From Roseofilum acuticapitatum BLCC-M154 (GTDB taxonomy: Bacteria; Cyanobacteriota; Cyanobacteriia; Cyanobacteriales; Desertifilaceae): a stretch of DNA of 40,487 bases. Made by a program: the position numbers and the translations under genes. Position 1 is the stretch's first letter; every line of letters starts with the position of its first letter. Location: the NCBI RefSeq assembly GCF_030068475.1, contig NZ_JAQOSP010000146.1, positions 1-40,487 on the forward strand, given 5' to 3'. Below the pieces are notes generated by a model that saw only the letters and a list, made by a program, of their open reading frames with translations, was not told the origin of the DNA and did not search any database. This document shows positions 1 through 8,832 of this stretch, piece by piece.

Positions 1-19
1 CATGAAAATTTGTTAAGAA

Positions 20-170
20 GCGGGCAAGATGCCCGCACTCCTCGAATTCTTTGATATGACTGGAGTGGGAGCATCTTGCTCCCTGGATTTTTAATTAGGG
101 TATTTCCGCTTCGCGGACATGAATAAGCGAACTTGATATGACAACTGTTTAACCGGACATGATATGAAGA
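20..170. repeat. Dispersed repeat with three small hairpins, copy A
   Basis: The gene-free start of the window carries three short hairpins in a row: GCGGGC/GCCCGC (20-36), GGGAGCA/TGCTCCC (67-83) and TCCGC/GCGGA (105-117). They are separated by AT-rich spacers containing 'ttgatatga'. A second copy lies in the opposite orientation at about 27185-27325, with the same order and spacing. No open reading frame is convincing here. The remaining 170-316 holds a HIP1-containing stretch and the leader of the next gene, with nothing else recognisable. Confidence 0.75.
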
Positions 171-316
171 GCGATCGCATTTTATCCCCTTCTTTTTCCT
201 CCTCTCTTCTAACACCCCACACCACTCTGGTACGCAGAGAAATCTCAGAATATGATTGACAACAAGGAGAGAAACCCGACGATTTCCCCTAAAACCCAAC
301 TGATGAGGAACGCGAC

Positions 317-1153
317 ATGAAGGCTTCAGAATTATTAGCACGCTATCGTGCCGGAGAACGGAAATTTTGCCGAGTCAATTTAGCCAACGCAGACTTGCGC
401 CAAGCCAACCTCTGTGAAATCGACCTCACCCAAGCGAATTTAGTCAAAGTGAATTTGACCGGAGCAACTCTAGGAGGAGCGACGTTTAATCAAGCGTTTA
501 TGAATCAAGTGACGCTGACGGGAGCCAATTTAATCGGGGCACATTTGGAAGAAACCTGTTTGCATGAAGCTTTCTTGAGCGATACTAATCTCCAGGGAGC
601 GAATTTACAAGGGGCGAATCTGAGTGACAGCAATCTCAATGAGTCGATCTTAAACCATGCTAATTTACGGGGCGCTTGTTTGAGTCGAGCTAAACTGATT
701 AATGCTTCGATGCACCATGCAATCCTCGAATATGCCAATTTAAGCTATGCGATCCTCAATGGGGCGATGCTCCAGCAAGCTAAGTTAGGCCATAGCATCT
801 TAGCTCAATGCATGTTAGAGCAAGCGGATCTGGAACAGGCGGATCTGAGTGGGGCTATTCTGATGGGAGCGTCTTTGCGTCGGGCAATTTTGCGAGAGGC
901 GAGTTTGCGATCGAGTAATTTAATGGGGGTTTCCTTTCGTTCGGCGGATCTGCACCGAGCCACCCTCTATCGCGCTCAACTGTCTTGGACTAACTTCACT
1001 CAAGCCGATTTGAGTGAAGCAGTGTTAATGGATACAGATTTTAGTTTATCCAATCTATCGGAGGCGAATTTAGAGGGGGCATCGGTAACGGGCGCTCAGT
1101 TTCCCAATGGATTTGATATCAATCTACTTAGGCAATATCGAGAACTTGGGTGA
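317..1153 (+). CDS. Pentapeptide-repeat protein
   Basis: This 278-residue protein consists almost entirely of A(D/N)LXX pentapeptide repeats from about residue 20 to 260, after a short N-terminal stretch with an 'LLARYRAGER' motif common in cyanobacterial members. The family folds as a right-handed quadrilateral beta helix. No catalytic motif, signal peptide or membrane segment is seen, so a cytosolic protein-binding or scaffold role is the most that can be inferred. The ATG has an AGGA-type ribosome site (about 305-308) upstream. The last 26 bp overlap the end of the convergent peptidase gene. Codon use and embedded HIP1-like motifs match the neighbours. The specific function is unknown. Confidence 0.9.
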   Translation: MKASELLARYRAGERKFCRVNLANADLRQANLCEIDLTQANLVKVNLTGATLGGATFNQAFMNQVTLTGANLIGAHLEETCLHEAFLSDTNLQGANLQGANLSDSNLNESILNHANLRGACLSRAKLINASMHHAILEYANLSYAILNGAMLQQAKLGHSILAQCMLEQADLEQADLSGAILMGASLRRAILREASLRSSNLMGVSFRSADLHRATLYRAQLSWTNFTQADLSEAVLMDTDFSLSNLSEANLEGASVTGAQFPNGFDINLLRQYRELG

Positions 1154-3182
1154 GAAAAGCCCATTTATCGGCAATTTCTTGGATTTGTTTGCTGGTGGGT
1201 TTTCCCGCGCCATGCCCTGCTTTGGTTTCGATGCGGATTAAGACTGGGGATGAACCTTGATGGGCAGCTTGTAAGGTAGCAGCAAATTTGAAACTGTGGG
1301 AAGGAACTACGCGATCGTCGCGATCGCTAGTTGTAATTAGGGTAGCAGGATAAGTGGTTCCGGGTTTCAAGTTGTGCAAGGGAGAATAGCGATAGAGGAT
1401 TTCAAAGTCTTCGGGATTATCGGCACAGCCATATTCATCGCACCATGCCCAACCAATGGTAAATTTATGGAAGCGCAACATATCCATGACTCCGACAGCA
1501 GGAAGAGCAGCACCAAATAAGTCGGGGCGTTGCGTCAGACAAGCGCCGACTAATAACCCGCCATTACTGCCACCGGCGATCGCCAATTTTGCTGAACAAG
1601 TATACTTTTGTTCAATTAACCATTCCGCGCCCGCGATAAAATCATCAAAAACATTTTGCTTATTATGTTTCATTCCCCCTTGATGCCAATCCTCACCATA
1701 TTCTCCCCCACCCCGTAAATTGGGAACCGCGTAAATCCCCCCCAGTTCCATCCACACCAAATGACTGACGGAAAAACCAGGAGTCAAGGAAATACTAAAC
1801 CCCCCATAGCCATAGAGCAAGGTAGGATTCGATCCATCCAACTTAATCCCTTTCTTATGGGTAATAAACAGAGGAATGTTTGTCCCATCCTTACTGGAAT
1901 AAAAAACTTGCTTGCTTTCATACTCATTCGGATCAAAGTTCACCTCTGGTTTTTGGTATAAGGTGCTTTCTCCGGTGAGAAAGTCATAGCGATAAATGGT
2001 GGTGGGGGTGGTATAGCTGGTAAAGCTATAGAAGGTTTCAGTATCATCGGGTTTACCATTAAACCCACCCACAGAACCTAAACCCGGCAAAATTAAGGCC
2101 TTAAGATGCTCTCCCTCTAAACTATAGAGACTCACTTGAGAATGAGCATCTTTCATGGATTGAACCACAAATTGATGATTGAGCAGACTCACTTGGCTAA
2201 TCACATCATTGGATTCGGGAATAATTTCTTGCCAATGCTCTTTTTCTGGATGCTTGAGATCGATGGCAATGACGCGCCACTTGGGAGCGTTCAAATTGGT
2301 TTTAAACCAGAGGGTTGAACCTTGATTGCCAATGAATTGATAGCTGGCTTCAAATTCAGGTATTAATTCGATAATGGGGCTGTTTTCTTGACTTAAGTCT
2401 TGATAGAAAACTAGATTTTTGAGTTCCGTAGAACGCCAAACCCCTATGAGTAAGTATTTTCCATCTTCAGTAATTTGGGGAGAAAACCCCCATTCTTTTT
2501 GATCGGGACGCTCATAGATGAGTCGATCTTCGGACTGGCGATCGCCGAGGCGATGATAATAGAGTTTTTCGTAGTAGTTTTGTTCTTGATATTCTTTCCC
2601 TTCTTGGGGTTCGGCGTAGCGGTTATAATAGAATCCTTGATTGTCTTTTGACCAAGTAACGCTAGAAAATTTTATCCATTTTAAGCGATCGCCGAGATCT
2701 TGTTGGGTTTCAATTTGTCTGACTTTCCATTCTTGCCAATCGGAACCCGATTGCGATAAGCCATAGGCGAGATATTCCCCATTCTCAGAAAGGGCAATTC
2801 TGGAGAGGGCAATGGTTCCGTCTTCCGATAATCTGTTGGGATCGAGCAAGATTTGCGGTTCTGGATCTGACGCTTTGAGAAAGTAGAGAACGGATTGATT
2901 TTGTAGGCCGGAGTTCTTAAAATAAAAGAGGCGATCGCCTTGTTTGGACGGAATGCCATATTTCTCATAATTCCAGAGTTCTTCAAGACGCGCTCTCAGA
3001 GGTTCTCTGGTGGAAATTTGCTCTAAAAATTCAAAGGTGACTTGGTTTTGAGCTTCAACCCATGCTTGAGTGTCTGCTGATTCTAAGTCTTCTAGCCATC
3101 GATAGGGATCGGATACGGGTGTACTATGGTAATCATCAATCTGCTCTACTTGGCGGCTTTGGGGATATACAAACTCTGGCAT
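1128..3182 (-). CDS. Prolyl oligopeptidase (S9A family)
   Basis: This is a serine peptidase that cleaves after proline in short peptides. It has the usual two parts: an N-terminal seven-bladed propeller, starting with 'YPQSRQVEQIDDYH' and 'DPYRWLED', and a C-terminal alpha/beta hydrolase domain. The nucleophile serine is in GGSNGGLL (near residue 537), the aspartate lies in the DRDDRV segment and the histidine in AGHGAG near the C-terminus, so the catalytic triad looks intact. The length of about 684 residues is normal for the family. I chose the ATG at 3182 (MPEFVYPQ) because the 11 residues before it in the longer reading (from 3215) look like untranslated sequence. No signal peptide is evident, so it is probably cytosolic. 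It converges on and overlaps the pentapeptide gene by 26 bp. Confidence 0.93.
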   Translation of the reverse strand: MPEFVYPQSRQVEQIDDYHSTPVSDPYRWLEDLESADTQAWVEAQNQVTFEFLEQISTREPLRARLEELWNYEKYGIPSKQGDRLFYFKNSGLQNQSVLYFLKASDPEPQILLDPNRLSEDGTIALSRIALSENGEYLAYGLSQSGSDWQEWKVRQIETQQDLGDRLKWIKFSSVTWSKDNQGFYYNRYAEPQEGKEYQEQNYYEKLYYHRLGDRQSEDRLIYERPDQKEWGFSPQITEDGKYLLIGVWRSTELKNLVFYQDLSQENSPIIELIPEFEASYQFIGNQGSTLWFKTNLNAPKWRVIAIDLKHPEKEHWQEIIPESNDVISQVSLLNHQFVVQSMKDAHSQVSLYSLEGEHLKALILPGLGSVGGFNGKPDDTETFYSFTSYTTPTTIYRYDFLTGESTLYQKPEVNFDPNEYESKQVFYSSKDGTNIPLFITHKKGIKLDGSNPTLLYGYGGFSISLTPGFSVSHLVWMELGGIYAVPNLRGGGEYGEDWHQGGMKHNKQNVFDDFIAGAEWLIEQKYTCSAKLAIAGGSNGGLLVGACLTQRPDLFGAALPAVGVMDMLRFHKFTIGWAWCDEYGCADNPEDFEILYRYSPLHNLKPGTTYPATLITTSDRDDRVVPSHSFKFAATLQAAHQGSSPVLIRIETKAGHGAGKPTSKQIQEIADKWAFLTQVLDIA

Positions 3183-3443
3183 CCAACAATACTCCATTAT
3201 AAGTGGCAAGAGCATTTATACTCAACAATACGACTTACGGACAGTTAATCCTAATTGTATAGCAAATTTTACTTTAGACGAACCATTGTATCTATTAATG
3301 AATATATACCAATTATGGCACATAAAGAGATAAAGATAAACATAAATTCAAAAAAATATAAAAAAATCTTCCAAATCTGAGAAAATTTGATAAAATTTAA
3401 CATAACAACTGTCTATACCATTCATTAACTAACAGCCAAGCCC

Positions 3444-3752
3444 ATGTCTCAAGACTTTTTCCTCTCCCCTGATGATGCCAAAACCTATGGCGATATTAAT
3501 TTCATGCGTAGAAAGCAGCGAGTCAGACACACCTATCCCAAAGGTAAGCGTGCTGCTGAAGTGATTGAAGCGTCTTCTATGGAGATGCAAATCCGCACTG
3601 AAGGTCAAATGATGCGCTCCACGCCTGTGGTTCCTGAGCCTCAAGTGAGCAGTCAACCCTCAGAACCGACTCCTCCTGTACGTCGTCCTGCCAATAGCAA
3701 CACCGGAGGTTTAGACTTCCTGAAAATGGCTAAGGGCATGAAGAAGAAGTAA
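3444..3752 (+). CDS. Conserved-looking hypothetical protein, 102 aa
   Basis: A small hydrophilic, basic protein beginning MSQDFFLSPDDAKTYG. It has an Arg/Lys-rich central part (RRKQRVRHTYPKGKR), a proline-rich linker (about residues 65-85) and a lysine-rich tail ending KGMKKK. No membrane segment or enzymatic motif is visible. The N-terminal half resembles small cyanobacterial proteins of unknown function, but I cannot name the family. It stands alone after a 260-bp AT-rich upstream region and is followed by a strong terminator, which supports a real monocistronic gene. Confidence 0.8.
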   Translation: MSQDFFLSPDDAKTYGDINFMRRKQRVRHTYPKGKRAAEVIEASSMEMQIRTEGQMMRSTPVVPEPQVSSQPSEPTPPVRRPANSNTGGLDFLKMAKGMKKK

Positions 3753-3802
3753 GCGGATAGGCTTCATCCCTCTTCTATCTGTCTAAACCCTGTTTTTCTA
3801 AG

Positions 3803-3838
3803 AGTGCTTCACTTGTCTATTGGGTGAAGCACTTTTTT
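3803..3838 (+). terminator. Rho-independent terminator after the 102-aa gene
   Basis: A perfect 10-bp stem, AGTGCTTCAC (3803-3812) with GTGAAGCACT (3824-3833) and an 11-nt loop, is followed directly by six T. It lies 50 bp after the stop codon of the 102-aa gene. Confidence 0.9.
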
Positions 3839-3912
3839 GATGCCAGAGCTGAACGAGAAAAGTATCAAGTTTTGTTAAGCTAAGAGAAATCCTACCTGAA
3901 TTGAAGAAAATA

Positions 3913-4101
3913 ATGGATCTATCGACTATTCAAGACAAAGTGACCCTCCTGGAGAGCAAACGGGAAGCTCTGGTACAGTTACTAGAGCAGCCTAATTTAG
4001 GCAGTCTGCGGCTCGATGTGAATCAAGCTTTAGAAGAAATGGATGACCTGATTGAGGAATTTAAGCAAACCTTTCCTCCTTCATCGAGCGATCGCCCCTA
4101 A
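3913..4101 (+). CDS. Small hypothetical protein, 62 aa
   Basis: A short acidic protein (MDLSTIQDKVTLLESKREAL...). Heptad-like leucines and alternating charged residues suggest two helices or a coiled coil of about 50 residues, and the tail SSSDRP is disordered. A TTG start at 3901 is possible, but the ATG at 3913 is preferred. It lies 76 bp before def on the same strand. The HIP1-like GCGATCGC at the 3-prime end is inside the reading frame. Function unknown; probably a conserved cyanobacterial small protein. Confidence 0.6.
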   Translation: MDLSTIQDKVTLLESKREALVQLLEQPNLGSLRLDVNQALEEMDDLIEEFKQTFPPSSSDRP

Positions 4102-4177
4102 TCTAAGTCAAGACCACCCTTGGTTACAATAGATCAAGATGATTCACGACCTTTAGCTTCTTTAAGATACAGACCTT

Positions 4178-4741
4178 ATGACTTCTAGCGTTCTGGTAGA
4201 AAAGATAAAACTCGATCGCCCCCCACTCGATATCCATACCCTGGGAGATCGCGTCCTGCGGAGCAATGCCAAACGGATCTCAAAAGTGGATGAGAGCATC
4301 CGCCAATTGGCTAAAGAAATGTTGCAAACCATGTATAGTGCCGATGGCATTGGTTTGGCAGCACCGCAAGTGGCGATCGCCAAACAACTGGTGGTGATTG
4401 ACTGCGATCCGGAAGAGGCGGCCAATATTCCCTTAATCTTAATCAATCCCACTATCAAATCCTACGGTCGTGAAATCTGTACCTATCAAGAAGGATGCCT
4501 GAGTGTGCCCGGTGTCTACATGGATGTGCAGCGACCGGATGCGATCGAAGTGAGCTACAAAGATGAGTATGGCCGACCGAAAACCTTAAAAGCTGACGGT
4601 CTCCTATCCCGTGCTATTCAGCATGAACTCGATCATCTCCAGGGAGTGATGTTTGTAGACCGCGTAGAAAACGGGATCGCCCTGAATGAAGAACTGAAAA
4701 AATTTGGCTTTTCTAGCCAAGATGTTAAACCTTACTCCTAG
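4178..4741 (+). CDS. def: Peptide deformylase
   Basis: Removes the N-formyl group from nascent proteins and is an Fe/Zn metalloenzyme acting at the ribosome exit. All three family motifs are present: GIGLAAPQV (motif 1, near residue 57), EGCLSVPG (motif 2, with the metal-binding Cys) and QHELDHLQG (motif 3, the HEXXH metal site). Length of 187 residues is normal. The N-terminal extension before 'LGDRVLRSNAKR' is typical of cyanobacterial forms. It is followed after only 9 bp by a small membrane-protein gene and then by an FHA-PrsW gene, so the three are probably cotranscribed. Confidence 0.97.
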   Translation: MTSSVLVEKIKLDRPPLDIHTLGDRVLRSNAKRISKVDESIRQLAKEMLQTMYSADGIGLAAPQVAIAKQLVVIDCDPEEAANIPLILINPTIKSYGREICTYQEGCLSVPGVYMDVQRPDAIEVSYKDEYGRPKTLKADGLLSRAIQHELDHLQGVMFVDRVENGIALNEELKKFGFSSQDVKPYS

Positions 4742-4750
4742 GCACAATTC

Positions 4751-4951
4751 ATGGCTTTAACTCCCAAAAGTGGCTTACTCTTAGCTCTGTGCTGTATTGC
4801 GGCGATCGCCGCCACGGGCTGTATCTTTGAACTCTCCTCTGGCACACCTGACCTAGGAGTGACCCCCACCAGCATTATTCTGGCCATCAGTATCCCCGTC
4901 ACCGGCTGGTCTTTTTTTGCCGCCGTCCAAGATGCCAACAACAACAATTAA
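4751..4951 (+). CDS. Small membrane protein, 66 aa
   Basis: The protein has two hydrophobic stretches (about residues 9-27 and 40-58) separated by a short polar loop with ELSSGTPDLG, and ends in NNNN. The first stretch ends with AATGC, which weakly resembles a lipobox, so it could be a small lipoprotein or a two-helix membrane protein. It begins 9 bp after def and ends 19 bp before the FHA-PrsW gene, so it is probably translated from the same message. I do not recognise the family. Confidence 0.65.
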   Translation: MALTPKSGLLLALCCIAAIAATGCIFELSSGTPDLGVTPTSIILAISIPVTGWSFFAAVQDANNNN

Positions 4952-4970
4952 TCATGATTAATGGTTAATT

Positions 4971-6302
4971 ATGAGCGGCACTGAGCCTCAAGGATTCTTA
5001 AAACCCATAAGGGGATTGGGCAAAACTCAGTCTAGTCCCCCCTATCCCCTATGGGGAACAGAAGAAATCATCATCGGGCGCGATCCCAGTTGCCAAATTG
5101 CCCTGGATGCTCATCAACAAACCATTGTTTCCCGCAAACATGCGGTGATTCGATATTCTCTAAAGCACAACTATTGGGAAATTGGTGACCTCGGTAGTGC
5201 GAACGGAACCTATATTAATCAAACTCTGTTAAGGGGATGCCAGGTCTTAAAGCATGGCGATCGCATTATGCTGGGTATGAAAGGGCCAGAATTTGAAGTC
5301 GAACTGCGCTCTGCACCAGTTGTCGCGGCTCCTACCTTCGTCTCTCCCTCTAGTAATTCTGCCCCTGTCGCTACCCAGTCTGTTACCCTCACCCAACTGT
5401 TTCCCATCTTCTCCACCGGACAAGAATTAACCCGTAAAGCTTATCTGATCCCTGCTAGTTTAACTGCCCTGGTTGCCGTGTTGCTCTTTTTCCTCAGAGT
5501 CCCGGAACTGTTTAATCTGGTTTTAGGAGGATATTTAGCGGCGATCGCCTACACTTATATCTATCAACTCTGCGGCAAGCATAAACCCTGGTGGCTATTG
5601 CTCGGATCGGCGCTCTGGACACTCCTACTCGCCATTCCCCTGGTACAACTGCTCGCGCCCCTCTTCTATCAAGGGCTGGCAGGATGGGCAACCGGAGACC
5701 AATTTTTACCCACCTTAGCCCGTCAAACCCTAGGCACAGGACTCTTAGAAGAACTGATCAAAGCCCTACCCATCTTCCTGGTTCTGTTGTGGGGTAAAGT
5801 GCGCTTTGTTTCATCTCGCCAAACCTGGGGCGTTCGAGAACCCCTTGATGGCATTTTAATCGGTACAGCTTCTGCTGTCGGGTTCACCTTAATTGAAACC
5901 CTCGGCTTGTATGTGCCCTCCCAAATTCAAAGTATTGCCGCCATTTCTGGGGGCGATATGGGACAACTGGCAGGATTACAATTATTAATTCCTCGCATTC
6001 TCGGATCGGTTTCAGGACATTTAGCCTATAGCGGCTATTTAGGCTATTTTATCGGTCTGAGCGTTCTTAAGCCTAAACAACGATGGCAAATTCTGGCCGT
6101 GGGCTATGGGAGTGCTGCCGTATTACACGGACTCTGGAATACGACGGGAACTTTTGTTGCTTCCCAAGTGTCCCTATTCGCTGGATTGATCTGTTTAGCC
6201 ACCATTGGTGTATTGTCCTATGCCTTCTTAGCTGCGGCGATTTTGAAAGCTCGTGCCCTATCTCCAACGCGATCGCAAAATTTTGCGACTCGGATTAAAT
6301 AG
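4971..6302 (+). CDS. FHA domain fused to PrsW-type membrane protease
   Basis: An N-terminal FHA (phosphothreonine-binding) domain spans residues 25-112, with IIIGRD at 33-38, SRKH at 54-57 and GSANGT at 75-80, the signature residues of a working FHA fold. A proline/serine linker follows, then about eight hydrophobic segments (residues 160-435). These carry the PrsW (M82) signatures: EELIK (E260/E261), FTLIET (E309), SGHLAYSG (H350) and LHGLWN (H388). PrsW proteins are intramembrane metalloproteases involved in regulated cleavage of membrane anti-sigma factors. The fusion suggests that protease activity or substrate choice is tied to protein phosphorylation; this is inference. It is the last gene of the def unit and overlaps the convergent next gene by 8 bp. 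Confidence 0.88.
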   Translation: MSGTEPQGFLKPIRGLGKTQSSPPYPLWGTEEIIIGRDPSCQIALDAHQQTIVSRKHAVIRYSLKHNYWEIGDLGSANGTYINQTLLRGCQVLKHGDRIMLGMKGPEFEVELRSAPVVAAPTFVSPSSNSAPVATQSVTLTQLFPIFSTGQELTRKAYLIPASLTALVAVLLFFLRVPELFNLVLGGYLAAIAYTYIYQLCGKHKPWWLLLGSALWTLLLAIPLVQLLAPLFYQGLAGWATGDQFLPTLARQTLGTGLLEELIKALPIFLVLLWGKVRFVSSRQTWGVREPLDGILIGTASAVGFTLIETLGLYVPSQIQSIAAISGGDMGQLAGLQLLIPRILGSVSGHLAYSGYLGYFIGLSVLKPKQRWQILAVGYGSAAVLHGLWNTTGTFVASQVSLFAGLICLATIGVLSYAFLAAAILKARALSPTRSQNFATRIK

Positions 6303-6927
6303 GCAGTTCACTGAACTCATCTCGATCGCGACAGGCGATCGCATATCGAGCCACCGCTAGAGTTAACCTTGCCTTTTCCAGTTCTGAAGCCGATTCCCAA
6401 TCTAGGGTACTCGCTCTTTGTACCACCCGATCTAAAGCCGTTTTCTCTTCTCCTCCCCGCATCGCATAGGCAAAGGGACGAGCTAAGACCAAAAGATCAT
6501 CTATATCCCACTGGGATAAGCTCTCTTGCACACAGTGAATTAACTGATCGGCGATCGAGGATGAAGAAGCTGTTAATTGCTCTGCCTTAGATGCAATGAT
6601 CGCTAAAATCTCTTGGGGAACCATCTGACTAAACTTGGCTTCTAGTCGAGATTTTAAACCCTTGGCGGTTACAGGGTTAGCAGACTCCCATAACTGATCT
6701 AGATTTTGATAAAATTGAATACATCCTTCATCCAAATAATCAACTAGATCTGGGGTGTGAGTTCCCATAGAATTCTCTATTTCCGAGAAATAACACTCTG
6801 CCTCTAAATTTAAGGGATTCCACGGATACAGCCGCTCGTGATTCAAGAATAGAATTTCGATCAGCTCTATATCTATGTGATAACCCGGATAGGGAAGACC
6901 TGAATTCATCTGTGATTGATCCGTCAT
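6295..6927 (-). CDS. Hypothetical protein, 210 aa
   Basis: A soluble acidic protein, mostly helical by composition, with no signal peptide, membrane segment or catalytic motif I recognise. The ATG at 6927 (MTDQSQMNSG) is preferred over an upstream start at 6954 because the leading MQLSNCLSV looks like leader sequence. The C-terminal half has an alanine-rich helical stretch (LEKARLTLAVARYAIACRDR). Its stop lies inside the end of the convergent FHA-PrsW gene (8 bp overlap). Function unknown. Confidence 0.75.
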   Translation of the reverse strand: MTDQSQMNSGLPYPGYHIDIELIEILFLNHERLYPWNPLNLEAECYFSEIENSMGTHTPDLVDYLDEGCIQFYQNLDQLWESANPVTAKGLKSRLEAKFSQMVPQEILAIIASKAEQLTASSSSIADQLIHCVQESLSQWDIDDLLVLARPFAYAMRGGEEKTALDRVVQRASTLDWESASELEKARLTLAVARYAIACRDRDEFSELPI

Positions 6928-7027
6928 AACACTTAAGCAATTCGACAGTTGCATCTCAATGGCACAAGTAACTACAACTTAGCCATTTACCGTTCCGTAA
7001 TCTTTGCGTGAAATTGCTTCTATAGAC

Positions 7028-7273
7028 TTACCATAACGGATCGCTATCGAGATTCACTGTGATCTGATCAGCTCCTGCGGGAACTCCACTAATACAAGCA
7101 CAAAGGGTAGAGCGTCCTACAATTTCCACTTCACAAGCATGACAAGACCCCATTAAACACCCCGTGGGGATCGTCACCCCAGCTCGTCGAGCCACTTCTA
7201 GCAAGGGTTCTCCGACTTGAGCTTCTACCGTCACGTCATCGGGCAAAAATTGGACGGCGATCGCCTTACCCAT
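7028..7273 (-). CDS. Small [2Fe-2S] ferredoxin-like protein
   Basis: An 81-residue plant-type ferredoxin domain with cysteines C39, C44 and C47 in GCLMGSCHAC and a fourth cysteine at C58 or C60 (TLCAC). It is shorter than photosynthetic PetF (about 97 residues). It starts 30 bp after cobQ on the same strand, so the two are probably cotranscribed. The partner is unknown; an electron-transfer role in corrin or another redox step is only an inference from position. The ATG at 7273 has a TCAGGAGAAAAT ribosome site just upstream on the minus strand. Confidence 0.88.
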   Translation of the reverse strand: MGKAIAVQFLPDDVTVEAQVGEPLLEVARRAGVTIPTGCLMGSCHACEVEIVGRSTLCACISGVPAGADQITVNLDSDPLW

Positions 7274-7303
7274 AATTTTCTCCTGAACTGCAAACCTGAT
7301 GCA

Positions 7304-8776
7304 TTACGACAGAAGCGGCCGAATATTTAAATGTTCCGCTACCCGATCGCTGAGAATATCTAAAATCAATTCTCGCTGTTCCCGATAATTGGGAACCCCT
7401 GTAGGTAATGCTAACAAACCTCGCTGTTTACGCAAGCGATTTAACCACATCCGTCGCCAAGGGCCATTATCAAAAATGCCATGTAAATAGGTTCCCCAAA
7501 CCCCTTGGTTATCGCTGACAATCCCCAATTGAGGATCATCAAATAAACAATGGTAATCTCCCCCAGAAATTAAACTGGTGCGTCCTTGATGAATTTCAAA
7601 CCCAGTAATGGGTAAACTCTCTTGGGGATAACAGGAAGTAACCGATCGCTGACGGGCCACTTTTTTTCCTAAAATCACCGTTTGAATAGGTAATAAATCT
7701 AAACCCGGATAGCGTCCCTCTTCCCCTTCTAAACCTTCCGGATCGGCAATCATTTTACCTAACATTTGGAAGCCACCACAAATACCCAAGACAGTTCCCC
7801 CCCCGACCACATAATCCTTTAACTCTTGAGCCATGCCACTTTTTCGCAAGGTCATCAAATCGGAGATCGTGGTTTTCGAGCCGGGAATAATCACGGCATC
7901 GGGATATCCCAAATGTTCATGGGGACTGAGATACTGAAGCTTGACACTCGGTTCGGAATCTAGGGGATCGAAATCGGTAAAATTGGCAATATGGGGTAAG
8001 CGCAGGACGGCGATTGTTAGATCGGTTGACCCCTTGGATTTACCCCCATCTCGCTCTAGCAAACTGAGGGAATCTTCCGCCGGAAAGGCCATATCGAGCC
8101 AAGGAATCACTCCTAAAACTGGAATCCCTGTATACTCTTCTAACCATTCAATGCCCGATTGCAACAGGGAGCGCTGACCGCGAAACTTATTAATGACAAT
8201 TCCCTTAATTAAATTGCGCTCTTCAGGGTCGAGTAACTCTAAGGTTCCCACTACATGGGCAAATGCACCGCCGCGATCGATATCTACGACTAAAATTGTA
8301 GAGGCGTTTAAATGTTTAGCCACTCGCATGTTGGTTAAATCTCGATGTTTGAGATTAATTTCGGCGGGCGATCCTGCCCCTTCACAGACGACTAAATCAA
8401 ACTCATAGGACAACTGCTCTAGGGATTGGGTAATGGCTTCCCATCCCCGATTGAAGTAGTCTTTATAGTAGTTTTCGGCGCTTACTTGGCCAACTGCTTC
8501 TCCGAGCAAAATGACTTGGGAGGTCATGTTGCCTTGGGGCTTGAGTAAGATGGGATTCATGGATACTTGGGGGGGGACTCCAGCGGCCCAAGCTTGTACG
8601 GCTTGGGCATAGCCGATTTCTCCTCCTGTGGGGGTAACATAGGCATTTAAGGCCATGTTTTGCCCCTTAAAGGGGGTTAAATGCCAACCTTGCCGCGCTA
8701 AAATCCGACACAAAGCTGTACATAATAGGGATTTTCCTGCGTGGGAGGTTGTTCCCACTACCATAATCGCTTTCAT
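7304..8776 (-). CDS. cobQ: Cobyric acid synthase
   Basis: Performs four glutamine-dependent amidations of the corrin ring in cobalamin synthesis. The N-terminal dethiobiotin-synthetase-like ATPase domain has the P-loop GTTSHAGKS (near residue 9). The C-terminal class I glutamine amidotransferase domain has the nucleophile in GICGGFQMLG and the His in YLHGIFDN. Length of about 490 residues is normal. The ATG at 8776 (MKAIMVVG) is preferred over 8797 because it has a GAGAG ribosome site and lines up with the P-loop. It leads a two-gene unit with the ferredoxin gene. No cobalamin riboswitch is evident in the 57 bp upstream. Confidence 0.96.
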   Translation of the reverse strand: MKAIMVVGTTSHAGKSLLCTALCRILARQGWHLTPFKGQNMALNAYVTPTGGEIGYAQAVQAWAAGVPPQVSMNPILLKPQGNMTSQVILLGEAVGQVSAENYYKDYFNRGWEAITQSLEQLSYEFDLVVCEGAGSPAEINLKHRDLTNMRVAKHLNASTILVVDIDRGGAFAHVVGTLELLDPEERNLIKGIVINKFRGQRSLLQSGIEWLEEYTGIPVLGVIPWLDMAFPAEDSLSLLERDGGKSKGSTDLTIAVLRLPHIANFTDFDPLDSEPSVKLQYLSPHEHLGYPDAVIIPGSKTTISDLMTLRKSGMAQELKDYVVGGGTVLGICGGFQMLGKMIADPEGLEGEEGRYPGLDLLPIQTVILGKKVARQRSVTSCYPQESLPITGFEIHQGRTSLISGGDYHCLFDDPQLGIVSDNQGVWGTYLHGIFDNGPWRRMWLNRLRKQRGLLALPTGVPNYREQRELILDILSDRVAEHLNIRPLLS

Positions 8777-8832
8777 AGTGGCTCTCAATTCAATCATTCC
8801 AGGCGAGTGAGGGCTATAGTTCTTTTCTGGGG

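Noticed and set aside
505-738. Antisense frame inside the pentapeptide gene
   Set aside because: It is a mirror of the repetitive codons of the pentapeptide gene, with no start signal or family.
8777-8832. Cobalamin riboswitch before cobQ
   Set aside because: The gap of about 56 bp is too short and no B12-box-like sequence was found.
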